Positions 37,132 through 46,097 of a stretch of DNA of 64,000 bases are shown here, one piece after another. Under the pieces are notes generated by a model. That model saw only the letters and a program-made list of their open reading frames with translations, was not told where the DNA came from and did no database searches. The position numbers and the translations under genes were made by a program. The DNA is from Bacillus cytotoxicus (GTDB taxonomy: Bacteria > Bacillota > Bacilli > Bacillales > Bacillaceae_G). Each line of letters begins with the position of its first letter. Position 1 is the stretch's first letter. The stretch is taken from the NCBI RefSeq assembly GCF_023715645.1, contig NZ_JAMBOP010000009.1:62001-126000 (forward strand). Direction: 5' to 3'.

Positions 37132-37245
37132 TCATTTGGAAATAATAAAACAAACAAGACTAAAAACGACCGTATACCTAACTAACAAGTTAACTATAAA
37201 GATAAAAACAACGACTCCAATCCATAAAACGGTCTTTGATTTCAT
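37132..37245 (-). CDS. Possible 37-aa membrane peptide
   Basis: MKSKTVLWIGVVVFIFIVNL then LLVRYTVVFSLVCFIISK: almost wholly hydrophobic. Only a weak Shine-Dalgarno (TTGGGA) precedes ATG 37245. It is divergent from 37364-37483 across a TTACA/TGTAA motif. Confidence 0.35.
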   Translation of the reverse strand: MKSKTVLWIGVVVFIFIVNLLVRYTVVFSLVCFIISK

Positions 37246-37265
37246 ATTCCCAAGCATAAGGATTC

Positions 37266-37291
37266 TTACAATAATGTAAGAATCTTGTTAG
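37266..37291 (+). promoter_or_regulatory. Candidate operator TTACA-N4-TGTAA-N6-TGTTA
   Basis: TTACA ATAA TGTAA GAATCT TGTTAG within a 24-bp perfect hairpin GATTCTTACA..TGTAAGAATC. Lies about 75 bp before the small gene at 37364. Confidence 0.45.
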
Positions 37292-37363
37292 GCAATTCGA
37301 TGTTTCCATTTTTTTATTCCATGTAAGCTAAAGCTAGAGAATATGACAAAGGAGCGGATTCTG

Positions 37364-37483
37364 ATGAATGAAAATCAAGATTTATTATTTACCCAAATTG
37401 TTACTGGTTCTTGCTTAGGCGGTTTTGTATTATTATCTTGTCTTGCTGGTATAATTAAAGTCGTTCACCAATTTTTCATGTAA
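37364..37483 (+). CDS. 39-aa single-pass membrane protein
   Basis: MNENQDLLFTQIVTGS then a hydrophobic helix (CLGGFVLLSCLAGIIKVV). AAAGGAG lies nine bases before ATG. Family not recognised. Downstream of a candidate OmpR-type operator, like two other small membrane genes here. Confidence 0.55.
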   Translation: MNENQDLLFTQIVTGSCLGGFVLLSCLAGIIKVVHQFFM

Positions 37484-37531
37484 TCACTTAAAGGAGCTAG
37501 AATTCGATGTTTAGAAAAAAGAAAACAGATT

Positions 37532-37574
37532 AAAAAGGATTACCTCTTATAAATATACAAGGTAATCCTTTTTA
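37532..37574. terminator. Bidirectional terminator before phnA
   Basis: AAAAAGGATTACCT/AGGTAATCCTTTTT stem, 14-nt loop. Confidence 0.8.
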
Positions 37575-37589
37575 ATTTCTATAAATGTT

Positions 37590-37925
37590 TTATGCCTTTT
37601 TTACAAATTCAGATTTTAGCTTCATCGGTCCGAAACCATCGATTTTACAATCAATATCATGATCGCCATCAACTAAACGAATACTTTTTACTTTCGTACC
37701 GATTTTTACAACTAATGAAGTTCCTTTTACTTTTAAATCTTTAATTACTGTTACAGAATCACCATCTTGTAACACATTTCCATTCGCGTCTTTAATTACT
37801 TTTTCATCTTCATTATTTTCCGCTTCTAACGTCCACTCATGCGCACACTCTGGACAAACAAATAGAACTCCATCTTCGTAAGTGTATTCTGAATTACACT
37901 TTGGGCAATTTGGTAATTTTGACAT
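37590..37925 (-). CDS. phnA: PhnA/YjdM-family zinc-ribbon protein
   Basis: A 111-aa cytosolic protein. An N-terminal zinc ribbon ([24 protein letters not shown]) precedes an SH3-like C-terminal domain ([39 protein letters not shown]). Once named for alkylphosphonate uptake, its role is unclear. ATG 37925 has GGAGG nine bases upstream. Confidence 0.9.
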   Translation of the reverse strand: MSKLPNCPKCNSEYTYEDGVLFVCPECAHEWTLEAENNEDEKVIKDANGNVLQDGDSVTVIKDLKVKGTSLVVKIGTKVKSIRLVDGDHDIDCKIDGFGPMKLKSEFVKKA

Positions 37926-38006
37926 TCGTTTATTTCCTCCACTCGTTATATATACTTTTATATACTGCCATAGTCTTCTTTTATTGACAACCCTACCTAA
38001 GCATAA

Positions 38007-38037
38007 CAAAAAAAGGCAAGCATACACCTGCCTCCTT
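38007..38037 (-). terminator. Terminator after XapX gene
   Basis: GGCAGG/CTTGCC imperfect stem; minus-strand tail T7. Confidence 0.65.
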
Positions 38038-38041
38038 TTTG

Positions 38042-38200
38042 TTAACTCCAAAAGAATTGAACGATCTTCATCCCCGCCCATACTCCAATGATTCCCATAA
38101 TTGCTGAGAAAACGGGAGGTGCAGGAATTGGAAGTTTTAATAGTGTAAAGATTATCCCCACGATTAATCCAGCTAAAGTTGACATTAAAATTTCATGCAC
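38042..38200 (-). CDS. XapX-domain small membrane protein
   Basis: 52 aa: two hydrophobic segments around the XapX signature [23 protein letters not shown] start (38200) with GGAGGAAG six bases upstream. Too short for usual ORF filters. Function unknown. Confidence 0.75.
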   Translation of the reverse strand: MHEILMSTLAGLIVGIIFTLLKLPIPAPPVFSAIMGIIGVWAGMKIVQFFWS

Positions 38201-38280
38201 GGTGTCTTCCTCCTAGGTGCTTTATTTACGAGAATATCCTTGTATTACTATTCCCCACCTGTATTCTTAGAATTCCTCAC

Positions 38281-38394
38281 AATATATCGGCGCTTTTTTG
38301 AATATATCGACCACTTTCCCTCATATATCGGCGGAATTTGAAATATATCGGCGCTTCGACAAGGAATAAAGACATCTCGACAAAAAAAGACAAA
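38281..38394 (+). repeat. ATATATCGGCG repeat block, left of NERD gene
   Basis: Four ATATATCG(G/A)C units, then GGCGCTTCGACAAGGAATAA and GACATCTCGACAAAA. Nearly the same block lies at 39301-39393 in the same orientation, flanking the NERD gene. Confidence 0.7.
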
Positions 38395-38407
38395 ATCCAA
38401 ACACCAA

Positions 38408-39283
38408 TTACTGAATTAGATTTGTTAAATCGTACTTTCTCCCTTTCTTCTCGCCTTTATAAGGCAAGTTCATTACATGAACTAACCGTTTTATTACTGA
38501 GCTTGATGTAATATGAAGAAATTCTTTTAATTCCTGATTTGTAGCAGCCGTTCCAAGAAGGAGTGCATAATCTTGCAGGGCATCCTCGTGCGCAAACTTA
38601 GAAATGCCGTTACAATTCGAACAATGCCATCCCTTCATTATCTTAACCATCGGGAGATAGGAACACGCCGGGCAGTGTACTCCTTTTAATAATTCATGTT
38701 TCGCAATTTGATATTGCTCGAGAATATTTCGATGTAAAGGAGAATGATTCGTCATCATTTGAAACGTAAGATGTTGTACCTCTTGCACTGATAATACCTC
38801 TGTTTCATGCATACGTCCCAAATCCTCAATTTTATTTGAGAGATTTGCACTATGAATAATTTTCCGGGAAAAATCTTGATCACGGGAGGACATCTTAACA
38901 ATTGTACGCGGCGTACTAATAACAACGAAGGATTCAATTGGGAGAGTTGAACATCCATATAAATTTAACCATTTTTGAAGTTGTCTTTCTTGCCTTTTTA
39001 TTTGCAAAATAGGATCTGGGAATCCTTCTGACTTTTGTTCCGATATGCGAATCAGTTGATTAAATTCGGAATCAAACAATCTTATATCATGTAAAATGCT
39101 GTACTCCTTATCTGGCAAAAAGCTTAGTGGATAATCAATAGCTTGTTCGCCCTTATATCCTGCCTTATGCTTGGCCAATGTTTCAGAAATCGCATTCCTT
39201 TTCGGATGATCAGCAGGTACTCTTCTGCATAAAGCTTTTAACTGCTGAAGATAAATCGGTATTTTCCGCTCTTTCACAATCAT
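38408..39283 (-). CDS. NERD-domain protein lacking the nuclease core
   Basis: 291 aa. The N-terminal NERD region is recognisable (GEQAIDYPLSFLP, ILHDIRL) and so is its continuation (FNQLIRISE, GFPDPILQIKRQ, PIESFVVIS). The stretch that normally carries the QID and ExK catalytic residues between them is absent: IRL joins FDSEFNQL. A C-terminal zinc ribbon (CPACSYLP, CSNCN) and a HRDC-like tail remain. ATG 39283 has AAGGAGGTGG upstream. Likely catalytically dead but still expressed. Confidence 0.72.
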   Translation of the reverse strand: MIVKERKIPIYLQQLKALCRRVPADHPKRNAISETLAKHKAGYKGEQAIDYPLSFLPDKEYSILHDIRLFDSEFNQLIRISEQKSEGFPDPILQIKRQERQLQKWLNLYGCSTLPIESFVVISTPRTIVKMSSRDQDFSRKIIHSANLSNKIEDLGRMHETEVLSVQEVQHLTFQMMTNHSPLHRNILEQYQIAKHELLKGVHCPACSYLPMVKIMKGWHCSNCNGISKFAHEDALQDYALLLGTAATNQELKEFLHITSSSVIKRLVHVMNLPYKGEKKGRKYDLTNLIQ

Positions 39284-39300
39284 TCCAGCCACCTCCTTAT

Positions 39301-39393
39301 CATATATCGGCGCTTTTTTAAATATATCGACCACTTTCCCTCATATATCGGCGCTTCGACAAGGAATAAAGACATCTCGACAAAAAACGACAC
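39301..39393 (+). repeat. ATATATCGGCG repeat block, right of NERD gene
   Basis: Direct copy of 38281-38394, lacking one unit (the GGAATTTGAA segment). The same core ATATATCGGCGATTCGACA is also present near 16290. Confidence 0.7.
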
Positions 39394-39498
39394 CTTTCAC
39401 CCGCTATCCACATAAAAAAAAAGTGGCCACCAATACATTATGGCAAAACCACCTCACTATACAAACGGCGACAATTTGTTAATCACCATACAAAATTC

Positions 39499-40014
39499 CT
39501 ATTTCATTTCTAAATATTGATGCTGGAAAATACACATTCTGATTGCATTATGATAGTTACCATCAACGAAAAATTCATCTTGTAACTCACCTTCAATTGT
39601 GAAGCCGACTTTTTTGTAAATATGTTCAGCTTTTACGTTTTCTTTATCTACTATTAAATAAAGTTTGTGCATATTTAATACTGAAAAAGCGTAATCCATC
39701 GCTAAGCGAGTTGCACATGCTGCATAACCATAACCTTGATACTCTGGGTTGATGATAATCTGGAATTCTGTTCTTCGATGAATATAATCAATCTCTACTA
39801 ATTCAACTAATCCAATCATTTTATTGTCTTTTTCTACTATAAAACGACGTTCACTTTGATCGTGAATGTGCTTATCATATAAATCCTGCAACTCCACAAA
39901 AGCTTCATAAGGTTCTTCAAACCAATAAGACATAATATGTGCATTATTATTAAGCTCATGAACAAATTTCAGATCTTCTCGTTCTAAAGGACGTAGTTTA
40001 AGTTCCTGACTCAT
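39499..40014 (-). CDS. speG: Spermidine N1-acetyltransferase
   Basis: A 171-aa GNAT enzyme that acetylates spermidine/spermine with acetyl-CoA. It begins [20 protein letters not shown], has [10 protein letters not shown] for polyamine binding, and the acetyl-CoA loop [17 protein letters not shown] before ATG 40014. Monocistronic. Confidence 0.9.
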   Translation of the reverse strand: MSQELKLRPLEREDLKFVHELNNNAHIMSYWFEEPYEAFVELQDLYDKHIHDQSERRFIVEKDNKMIGLVELVEIDYIHRRTEFQIIINPEYQGYGYAACATRLAMDYAFSVLNMHKLYLIVDKENVKAEHIYKKVGFTIEGELQDEFFVDGNYHNAIRMCIFQHQYLEMK

Positions 40015-40180
40015 TTTTTCAATCTCCTTTATGACTCTTTATTCATATTCTAAGCCTTCAAGTAACTTGAATGTCAATAGCGTAATATCAGCACTATATA
40101 TACAAATTAAAAACCGACACAAAAGCTGCTGCTACGAAGAATAAAATATGATTACTATTTGCTTGAAACATCGCTCGTGG

Positions 40181-40280
40181 CAGAAAAAGGCACTGACCGT
40201 GTCTATGTACGGCCAGGCGCTCTCGTCCATGTAAAAGAAAAGGTTTTTATGTCGTTTTTTCAATTTGTACTTATATATTA
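40181..40280 (+). repeat. Dispersed hairpin repeat (GGCCAG family), full copy
   Basis: Reads CGTGGCAGAAAAAGGCACTG, ACCGTGTCTATGTACGGCCAG in effect, then GCGCTCTCG, AAAGAAAAGGTTTTTATGTCG and TTGTACTTATATAT. The best-preserved right end of the family. Confidence 0.65.
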
Positions 40281-40298
40281 AAACTTCCTAAGTTATCC

Positions 40299-41171
40299 CT
40301 AGTGAATATCGTGTTTTTTGAAACTACCGCCCTTTACTTCCGCTACGTCATATACGGTAACAAAGGCACCTGCATCAATTTCATGAATGATTTCTTTCAT
40401 TTTACTTTCTTCTAAACGGTTAATGACACAAGTAATTTCTTTAAATTGTTCACGTGAATAACCACCGTATACTTCATTATACGTTGCACTTCGACCTAGG
40501 CGATCTCGAATGGTCTCTACCATTAATTCAGGTTCTTTTGTGATAATTTTAAATGTTTTAGAACCACTTAAACCTACTTCAACGATGTGAATGACTTTAG
40601 AAGCAATAAAATAAGCAATTGCTGAAAGAATAGCCCCTTCAAGGCCAAATACTGTGGAGACAAAAACGAAGACAAACATGTTTAAAAATAAGATGAGGTC
40701 ACTTGTTCCAAAAGGTAATTTTCGTGAAAGTAATACGGCTAACATATCAATTCCATCTAATGCGCCGCCATTACGCAATGCTAACCCCATACCAAAACCG
40801 ATGATAATCCCGCCAACAACGGTAACTAACAATGTATCGCCGTGAATAATCGTTGGTACTCCGTGCATAAGAACCGTACCGATTGCTAATGAAGCAATAC
40901 CGATAATCGAATAAATCGCAAAGTTTCTACCAATTTGCTTATACCCTAACCAAACAAAAGGGATATTAATAATTGCAATGAGAATTCCGAGTGGTAATCC
41001 AAGTAGTTTTGAACTAACGATACTTAAACCCGTCACACCACCATCTGATACATTGTTGGGGATTAATACCGATTCTAGTCCATATGCTGTTATAAATGCC
41101 CCGATAATAATCATTAATACTCGCAAACCGATTTTTAGTTTATTTGGCCTATGTTTTTTAATTACGCTCAT
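40299..41171 (-). CDS. YitT-family membrane protein (DUF161/DUF2179)
   Basis: 290 aa. Five or so membrane segments with DGGVTGLSIV and GFGMGLALRNGGALDGID typical of YitT, then a cytosolic DUF2179 domain (GGYSREQFKEITCVINRLE, DAGAFVTVYDVAEVKG). ATG 41171 has GGAGG upstream. Molecular function is not established for the family. Confidence 0.9.
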   Translation of the reverse strand: MSVIKKHRPNKLKIGLRVLMIIIGAFITAYGLESVLIPNNVSDGGVTGLSIVSSKLLGLPLGILIAIINIPFVWLGYKQIGRNFAIYSIIGIASLAIGTVLMHGVPTIIHGDTLLVTVVGGIIIGFGMGLALRNGGALDGIDMLAVLLSRKLPFGTSDLILFLNMFVFVFVSTVFGLEGAILSAIAYFIASKVIHIVEVGLSGSKTFKIITKEPELMVETIRDRLGRSATYNEVYGGYSREQFKEITCVINRLEESKMKEIIHEIDAGAFVTVYDVAEVKGGSFKKHDIH

Positions 41172-41473
41172 GTAATTCCTCCGTTTCAAACTATTTTTTC
41201 TTTTCATTGCTAGATTCATTCTTAATAATTATTCTAACATATTATCATTAAAATACCTCTTGTTACGCCTTCCTTCTTCAAACAGAAATCTTAACAATCA
41301 TCCCTATAATAAGAAAACGACATCATATTCACCTTTAATTTCCATTAAATATTGGTTTTTAAACAGCTCCCATGATTTCTCATGAAAATTGTTTCTAAAA
41401 AGGTTGATTCAAAATTGCCCGACATATCCCTTCTTCCAGATGGTATAATCAGGGACAGGAAGGTGAATGAACT
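41172..41473. other. Intergenic stretch without recognisable feature
   Basis: AT-rich, about 300 bp between divergent yitT-like gene and a small membrane gene; presumably holds both promoters, none assigned. Confidence 0.5.
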
Positions 41474-41665
41474 ATGGAGAAAAAAATAGGTTGGAATAAT
41501 CTAATACGTATAGTCTCGTTAGGAACTTTTGGGGCACTCTTAGCGGCTTGTTCTAAGTTGATTCCTAACAATATAGTATCCTTGGGACTCCTTGTTGTTG
41601 GGACTGTACTGGCATTTGGCTCTTCTCTTACAGGGCTTTACTTATTGAAAAAAAACAAAGTGTAA
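41474..41665 (+). CDS. 63-aa hypothetical membrane protein
   Basis: Two hydrophobic segments (TFGALLAACSKLI, VSLGLLVVGTVLAFGSSLTG) and a Lys-rich end. AGGAAGGTG upstream of ATG. A strong terminator follows. Family not recognised. Confidence 0.65.
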   Translation: MEKKIGWNNLIRIVSLGTFGALLAACSKLIPNNIVSLGLLVVGTVLAFGSSLTGLYLLKKNKV

Positions 41666-41710
41666 AAAGAAGCATAAGATTGCCAAAACGGCAATACTAT
41701 GCTTCTTTTT
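41665..41710 (+). terminator. Terminator after small membrane gene
   Basis: AAGAAGCATA..TATGCTTCTT with inner ATTGCC/GGCAAT; T5 tail. Confidence 0.85.
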
Positions 41711-41818
41711 ACGTACAAAATGTAATTTATACTAAAAAGATGTTATAAATTGATTTATAACATTTCCGTAAACACTTCACTTTCTAGAACACATATTGAT
41801 GTACCAACATTGCTAAAA

Positions 41819-41850
41819 TAAAAAAACAAACCCTCCTATCAGAGAGTTTG
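41819..41850 (-). terminator. Terminator at the end of a decayed gene
   Basis: CAAACTCTC/GAGGGTTTG stem; T7 on the minus strand. Overlaps the stop codon of the fragment 41839-42009. Confidence 0.65.
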
Positions 41851-42009
41851 CTCTCGCGTACATTGCTTTTGAAAAAACAGCTTAAGGGGAACTGTTTCAT
41901 CTATTTTATCACACAGGTAACAGAAGTGATGTTGAGAAAATTTAATTTTAGCTAAGAGAACTGCAAAGTGTTGATGGCATCCCATATAGTAGTCATTTTT
42001 ATCACTGAA
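41839..42009 (-). pseudogene. Unidentified Cys/His-rich C-terminal fragment
   Basis: The minus-strand frame of 56 codons contains NDYYMGCHQHFAVLLAKIKF, HHFCYLCDKIDETVPL and KLFFQKQCTREQTL. It is preceded by an in-frame TAG and followed by a proper terminator. The CxxC and HH residues look metal-binding, but I do not recognise the family. Probably the 3' end of a decayed gene. Confidence 0.4.
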
Positions 42010-42139
42010 CTAGAGATTGTTCTGTTCGACAACCTTGAGCAAGTTTTGTTACACTTATTTTTTGATATCTCAGGACTTATAGCATAAAATACGATTCTGC
42101 TAGGGATATATGCATTTTATTCTCTTTTTTGCACCAGAC

Positions 42140-42214
42140 TTAAATAACCATTCTTTTTCCATACTAATCAAACACCATTTGCAAAGTAATACTGTCAGTA
42201 TGTCCAAGATTTAT
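42140..42214 (-). pseudogene. Integrase-like C-terminal remnant, copy A
   Basis: Minus-strand NLGHTDSITLQMVFD, stop, YGKRMVI. It aligns with the better preserved copy at 51764-51892 (NLGHTDTTNLEKVRDWYGKG). LGHTD-T resembles the C-terminal LGH motif of tyrosine recombinases. Only the last ~24 codons remain. Confidence 0.4.
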
Positions 42215-42846
42215 AAAAAGATGTTCTTTTTTTCTGAAAAGTGTATATAAATACGTAATTAATAATAAATATTCACTAAGGTGTTATATTTCCTTCATTT
42301 ATTTCTTTCCACCTACATTGATTATTTATTACAACAGATTTCACGTCTATAATAAGATGTTTCAACAGAGGAAAATATAAGTATCTATATAACGCTTTCT
42401 CATCATAATCAATGTGTTAATCGAAGGAACTCTGTGTTATTTTTGCTTTTCTACTAACTAATACAGCTTCAAGTAATGGACACAATTGCTACATGCCAAG
42501 TGTAATTTATTCCCTATTCAAAATTCTGTTTATTCAATCTTTCTAAAAATAAAAAAATATCAAATTCATAAATATACAAGTTATAATGAGGGCGTAGAGA
42601 GATCATCCATTCCTCTAGAGAAAATAACAAACATTGTCTTAGCGCAAAAATTCTAAAGACTTTGCAAATAATCTTCTGAAATTCAACATACTGATCCGAT
42701 TACTCTAGAAAAGTGTGTGATTAGAAGAAAAATTTTTTAAGATGCGATGGAAGCGTTATCATGTGGATTTTATTTTATTAACATTGTTCATTCTAATAAC
42801 TTATATTCAACTACAATTAACAATAATAAATTATGGGGGTGCTTAT
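42215..42846. other. AT-rich leader region of the serine cassette
   Basis: About 630 bp with no gene. It holds the unassigned promoter of sdaAB. No T-box or known riboswitch pattern was seen. Confidence 0.4.
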
Positions 42847-43545
42847 ATGAACATGAATGTAGCATCTATTAAAGAAAAAAAAGTTATTAAATACAAAAGT
42901 TGTTTTGATGTGATCGGGCCAGTAATGATAGGTCCTTCAAGTTCACATACTGCAGGTGCTTTAGCCATTGGAGCAGTTGCCAATAAATTATTTCAAGGAC
43001 TTCCCAAAAAAGTCGTGGTAACGTATTATGAATCATTTGCTGAAACCCATAAAGGACACGGAACTGATTTTGCAATTATTGCTGGGATATTAGGATTTGC
43101 TGCCGATGACAGCAGAGTGCCCGATGCTATTAAAATAGCAGAATCTAAAGGCTTTGACATTACCTTTATTGAAAAAGCAGGTGACAGTCCAGCCGGTCAT
43201 CCAAATACAGCAGATGTATATTTAGAGGATGAAAGTCGAAGTATTAGAACGATCGGTATTTCGGTCGGCGGCGGATTAATTGAAGTCAAACATGTTGAAG
43301 TTGACGGATTTAGCTTAGATCTACAGGGGCCACTGCCAGTTATTATTGCAATTTCCGAAAGAGATGACTTTGAATTTGTCTTACGCAGGATCTTTAAACA
43401 ATATGATGTGGAAATTAACAATTTTCATAACTTGGTAGAAAACGGAAAATATTTATGTGCATTCGCTTTGGACTCGCTATTGCCTAGTAATGTGCAAATG
43501 GAATTGGGAAGTTTAAGCAATATAGCTAATATAATTATTCTTTAG
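42847..43545 (+). CDS. sdaAB: L-serine dehydratase, Fe-S type, beta subunit
   Basis: 232 aa. With SdaAA it deaminates L-serine to pyruvate and ammonia. Family blocks: SCFDVIGPVMIGPSSSHTAG at the N-terminus, GHGTDFAIIAGILG, HPNTADVYL and a C-terminal ACT-like region. ATG 42847 with GGGGGTG upstream; the open frame extends to 42742 without support. It is 22 bp before sdaAA. Confidence 0.92.
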   Translation: MNMNVASIKEKKVIKYKSCFDVIGPVMIGPSSSHTAGALAIGAVANKLFQGLPKKVVVTYYESFAETHKGHGTDFAIIAGILGFAADDSRVPDAIKIAESKGFDITFIEKAGDSPAGHPNTADVYLEDESRSIRTIGISVGGGLIEVKHVEVDGFSLDLQGPLPVIIAISERDDFEFVLRRIFKQYDVEINNFHNLVENGKYLCAFALDSLLPSNVQMELGSLSNIANIIIL

Positions 43546-43567
43546 CACATTAAAGGGGTGAAAAAAT

Positions 43568-44458
43568 ATGTATATGTCTATAAAAGAAATTGTGGATGCA
43601 GCTAATAAAAGACAAAAGCCAATTTATGCATTAGCAATCGAACAGGAAATCGAACAAACTAAAACTTCTTATGAAGAAGTTTGGAGTAAAATGGAAAGAA
43701 ATTTAACAACTATGGAAAATGCCATAAATAAAAGTATCGAGGGCGACGGAGTATTTTCTCCAACCGGTTTAACCGGAGGCGATGCTGTTAAAATAAAAAA
43801 ATATCGAGAAAATGGAAAAACGCTTTCTGGAGATTTGATGGTGCTCGGGATTCAAGGTGCTATCGGTGTTAATGAAGTAAATGCTGCATTAGGAGCTATT
43901 TGTGCAACTCCAACAGCAGGTGCGAGTGGGACAATCCCAGGAGTCCTATTTAGTATTAAAGATACGTTGCAGTTAAGTCATGAAGATATGATCCATTTTC
44001 TATTCACTTCAGCATTATTTGGAACGATAGTCGCAAATAACGCTTGCATTGCCGGAGCGTACGGAGGATGTCAAGCTGAAGTAGGCAGTGCCTCAGCAAT
44101 GGCGGCTGCAGCAGCGGTAGAAGCTGGCGGAGGAACACCGCAGCAATCTTCTGAAGCTTTCTCAACCGCATTACAAAATTTACTCGGTTTAGTTTGTGAT
44201 CCAGTCGCTGGTTTAGTAGAAATTCCTTGTGTAAAGAGAAACGCTATTGGAATGGCAAATGCCTTAACAGCAGCGGACATTGCATTAGCCGGCGTAAACA
44301 ATATCATCAGTTCTGACGAAGTTATTGAAGCGATGTATAGAGTTGGCAGACAGATGCCTCGCGAATTAAGAGAGACAGGTTTAGGCGGAGTTGCAGCCAC
44401 ACCTACAGGGATTGCCATTAAAAATAAAATTTTTGGAGAGAAACAATTAAATCAATAA
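43568..44458 (+). CDS. sdaAA: L-serine dehydratase, Fe-S type, alpha subunit
   Basis: 296 aa, the catalytic subunit with the 4Fe-4S cluster. Visible are SPTGLTGGDAVKIKKY, ATPTAGASGTIPGVL, and cysteines in NNACIAGAYGGCQAEVG and GLVCDPVAGLVEIPC. AAAGGGGTG before ATG. Same operon as sdaAB; a transporter gene follows after 186 bp. Confidence 0.93.
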   Translation: MYMSIKEIVDAANKRQKPIYALAIEQEIEQTKTSYEEVWSKMERNLTTMENAINKSIEGDGVFSPTGLTGGDAVKIKKYRENGKTLSGDLMVLGIQGAIGVNEVNAALGAICATPTAGASGTIPGVLFSIKDTLQLSHEDMIHFLFTSALFGTIVANNACIAGAYGGCQAEVGSASAMAAAAAVEAGGGTPQQSSEAFSTALQNLLGLVCDPVAGLVEIPCVKRNAIGMANALTAADIALAGVNNIISSDEVIEAMYRVGRQMPRELRETGLGGVAATPTGIAIKNKIFGEKQLNQ

Positions 44459-44644
44459 ACAGTTGTTGGAAATATTGTGAAATAGTTAACAATTCTATTC
44501 TCTTCTCCTAATGATGTTTATATATTGAGAACCATTAGCTCTAAAATATACTACTATGAGCGCTAACAAATTCATCAGGTTGATGACTAGCGAATTTTTC
44601 GATTTCAATCAACTTAGAAGAAGGACACAAGGAGGAATAATTAT

Positions 44645-45964
44645 ATGAGTGGAAATACTGCAAAAAAAGTAGAATTTCAAGCTGACAATACTGCAGTAAA
44701 AAATGGGGATTATCCAGACCCTAAAAAGTGGCATAAACAGGATACGACCTGGGCATTGAGCCTTTTTGGAACAGCAATTGGAGCAGGGGTACTCTTCTTA
44801 CCTATTAATGCAGGTTCAGGTGGCTTATTATCATTACTGTTAATTACCATACTTGCATATCCTGTTATGTATTACTCTCATAGGGCGCTTGCTAAAATGA
44901 TATACGCTTCTAATTCTGCTGAAGAGGGGATTACAGGTACAATAAGAGAGTATTTCGGAAATAAGGCAAGTATAATTTTTAACATTGTATATTTCGTCTC
45001 AATTTATACGATCGTGCTGATGTATTCGGTTGCACTTACAAATACTGCAAGTAGTTTTATCGTGAATCAATTGCACATGCAAGAGCCACCAAGGGCCATT
45101 TTATCGCTTGTATTAGTAATCGGTCTTATAGCTATACTAAATTTTGGTCAAGATATCACTGTAAAGATAATGAGCATGCTAGTATATCCTTTCATAGCTT
45201 CTCTACTTTTTATCGCAATATCTTTGATTCCACAGTGGAATACGTCAATGCTTAGTTTTTCAAGTGCTTCTACCGCTTCAACAGGCACAGGATATTTCGG
45301 AACGATATTGATGATCCTACCAATCATAGTATTCTCGTTCAATCATTCACCTATGATTTCATCATTTGTTATGAAACAGAGAGCTACCTATGGAATAGAA
45401 GCTACTGATGCCAAATGTGCTCAAATACAAAAAGCTTGTTATATCATGACATTCGCTGTTGTTATGTTCTTTGTTTGGAGCAGTACATTGAGCTTGACTC
45501 CAAATGATCTTATAATGGCAAAAAAAGAGAACTTATCAATTCTATCATATCTTGCTAATGAGCTTAATTCGCCTATAATCACTATTGCAGCTCCTATCAT
45601 TGCTTTTACAGCCATTACAAAGTCGTTCCTTGGTCATTATATAGGAGCATATGAAGTAATGCGTGACATGATTATCAAGTCCAGTAAAAAACGCGGAAAA
45701 GATGTAGGAGAAAAAACAGTTAAGACAATGATCCTTACTTTTGTCGTATTAACATGCTGGTATGTTGCCTATGCAAATCCAAGTATTCTTGGAATTATTG
45801 ATGCCCTTAGTGGTCCGTTAGTTGCTGCTATCTTATGTCTATTACCAATGTATGCGATCCATAAAGTACCAGTACTAGCTAAATACAAAGGAAAAGCGAG
45901 CAATATATTTGTCATTATTATCGGTATCCTTACTGTCCTAGCAAGTATTCATTCATTATTCTAA
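44645..45964 (+). CDS. HAAAP-family serine/threonine permease
   Basis: 439 aa, eleven or so membrane segments, of the hydroxy/aromatic amino acid permease family (SdaC/TdcC type). Signature WALSLFGTAIGAGVLFLPI near residue 36, and FNHSPMISSFV in the middle. Being next to sdaAB/sdaAA, it most likely imports serine. AAGGAGG eight to nine bases before ATG. Terminator downstream. Confidence 0.87.
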   Translation: MSGNTAKKVEFQADNTAVKNGDYPDPKKWHKQDTTWALSLFGTAIGAGVLFLPINAGSGGLLSLLLITILAYPVMYYSHRALAKMIYASNSAEEGITGTIREYFGNKASIIFNIVYFVSIYTIVLMYSVALTNTASSFIVNQLHMQEPPRAILSLVLVIGLIAILNFGQDITVKIMSMLVYPFIASLLFIAISLIPQWNTSMLSFSSASTASTGTGYFGTILMILPIIVFSFNHSPMISSFVMKQRATYGIEATDAKCAQIQKACYIMTFAVVMFFVWSSTLSLTPNDLIMAKKENLSILSYLANELNSPIITIAAPIIAFTAITKSFLGHYIGAYEVMRDMIIKSSKKRGKDVGEKTVKTMILTFVVLTCWYVAYANPSILGIIDALSGPLVAAILCLLPMYAIHKVPVLAKYKGKASNIFVIIIGILTVLASIHSLF

Positions 45965-46030
45965 TTCACTATTAATTGAACTTTATGTTGTTAAACTAAA
46001 GAAATCATGGATAAGGTATATCCGTTTTTG

Positions 46031-46066
46031 GGACAGACTTCTCACCTTGGGGAGTCTGTCCTTTTT
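46031..46066 (+). terminator. Terminator of serine cassette
   Basis: GGACAGACT/AGTCTGTCC with additional CTC/GAG pairs; T5 tail. Confidence 0.85.
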
Positions 46067-46097
46067 GATCTATTCCCGCAATCAATCAGCAAAAAAT

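Noticed and set aside
38281-38394. Tandem ATATATCGGCG units as a CRISPR array
   Set aside because: Units are 11 bp with irregular 8-12 bp gaps, no repeat-spacer regularity and no cas genes.
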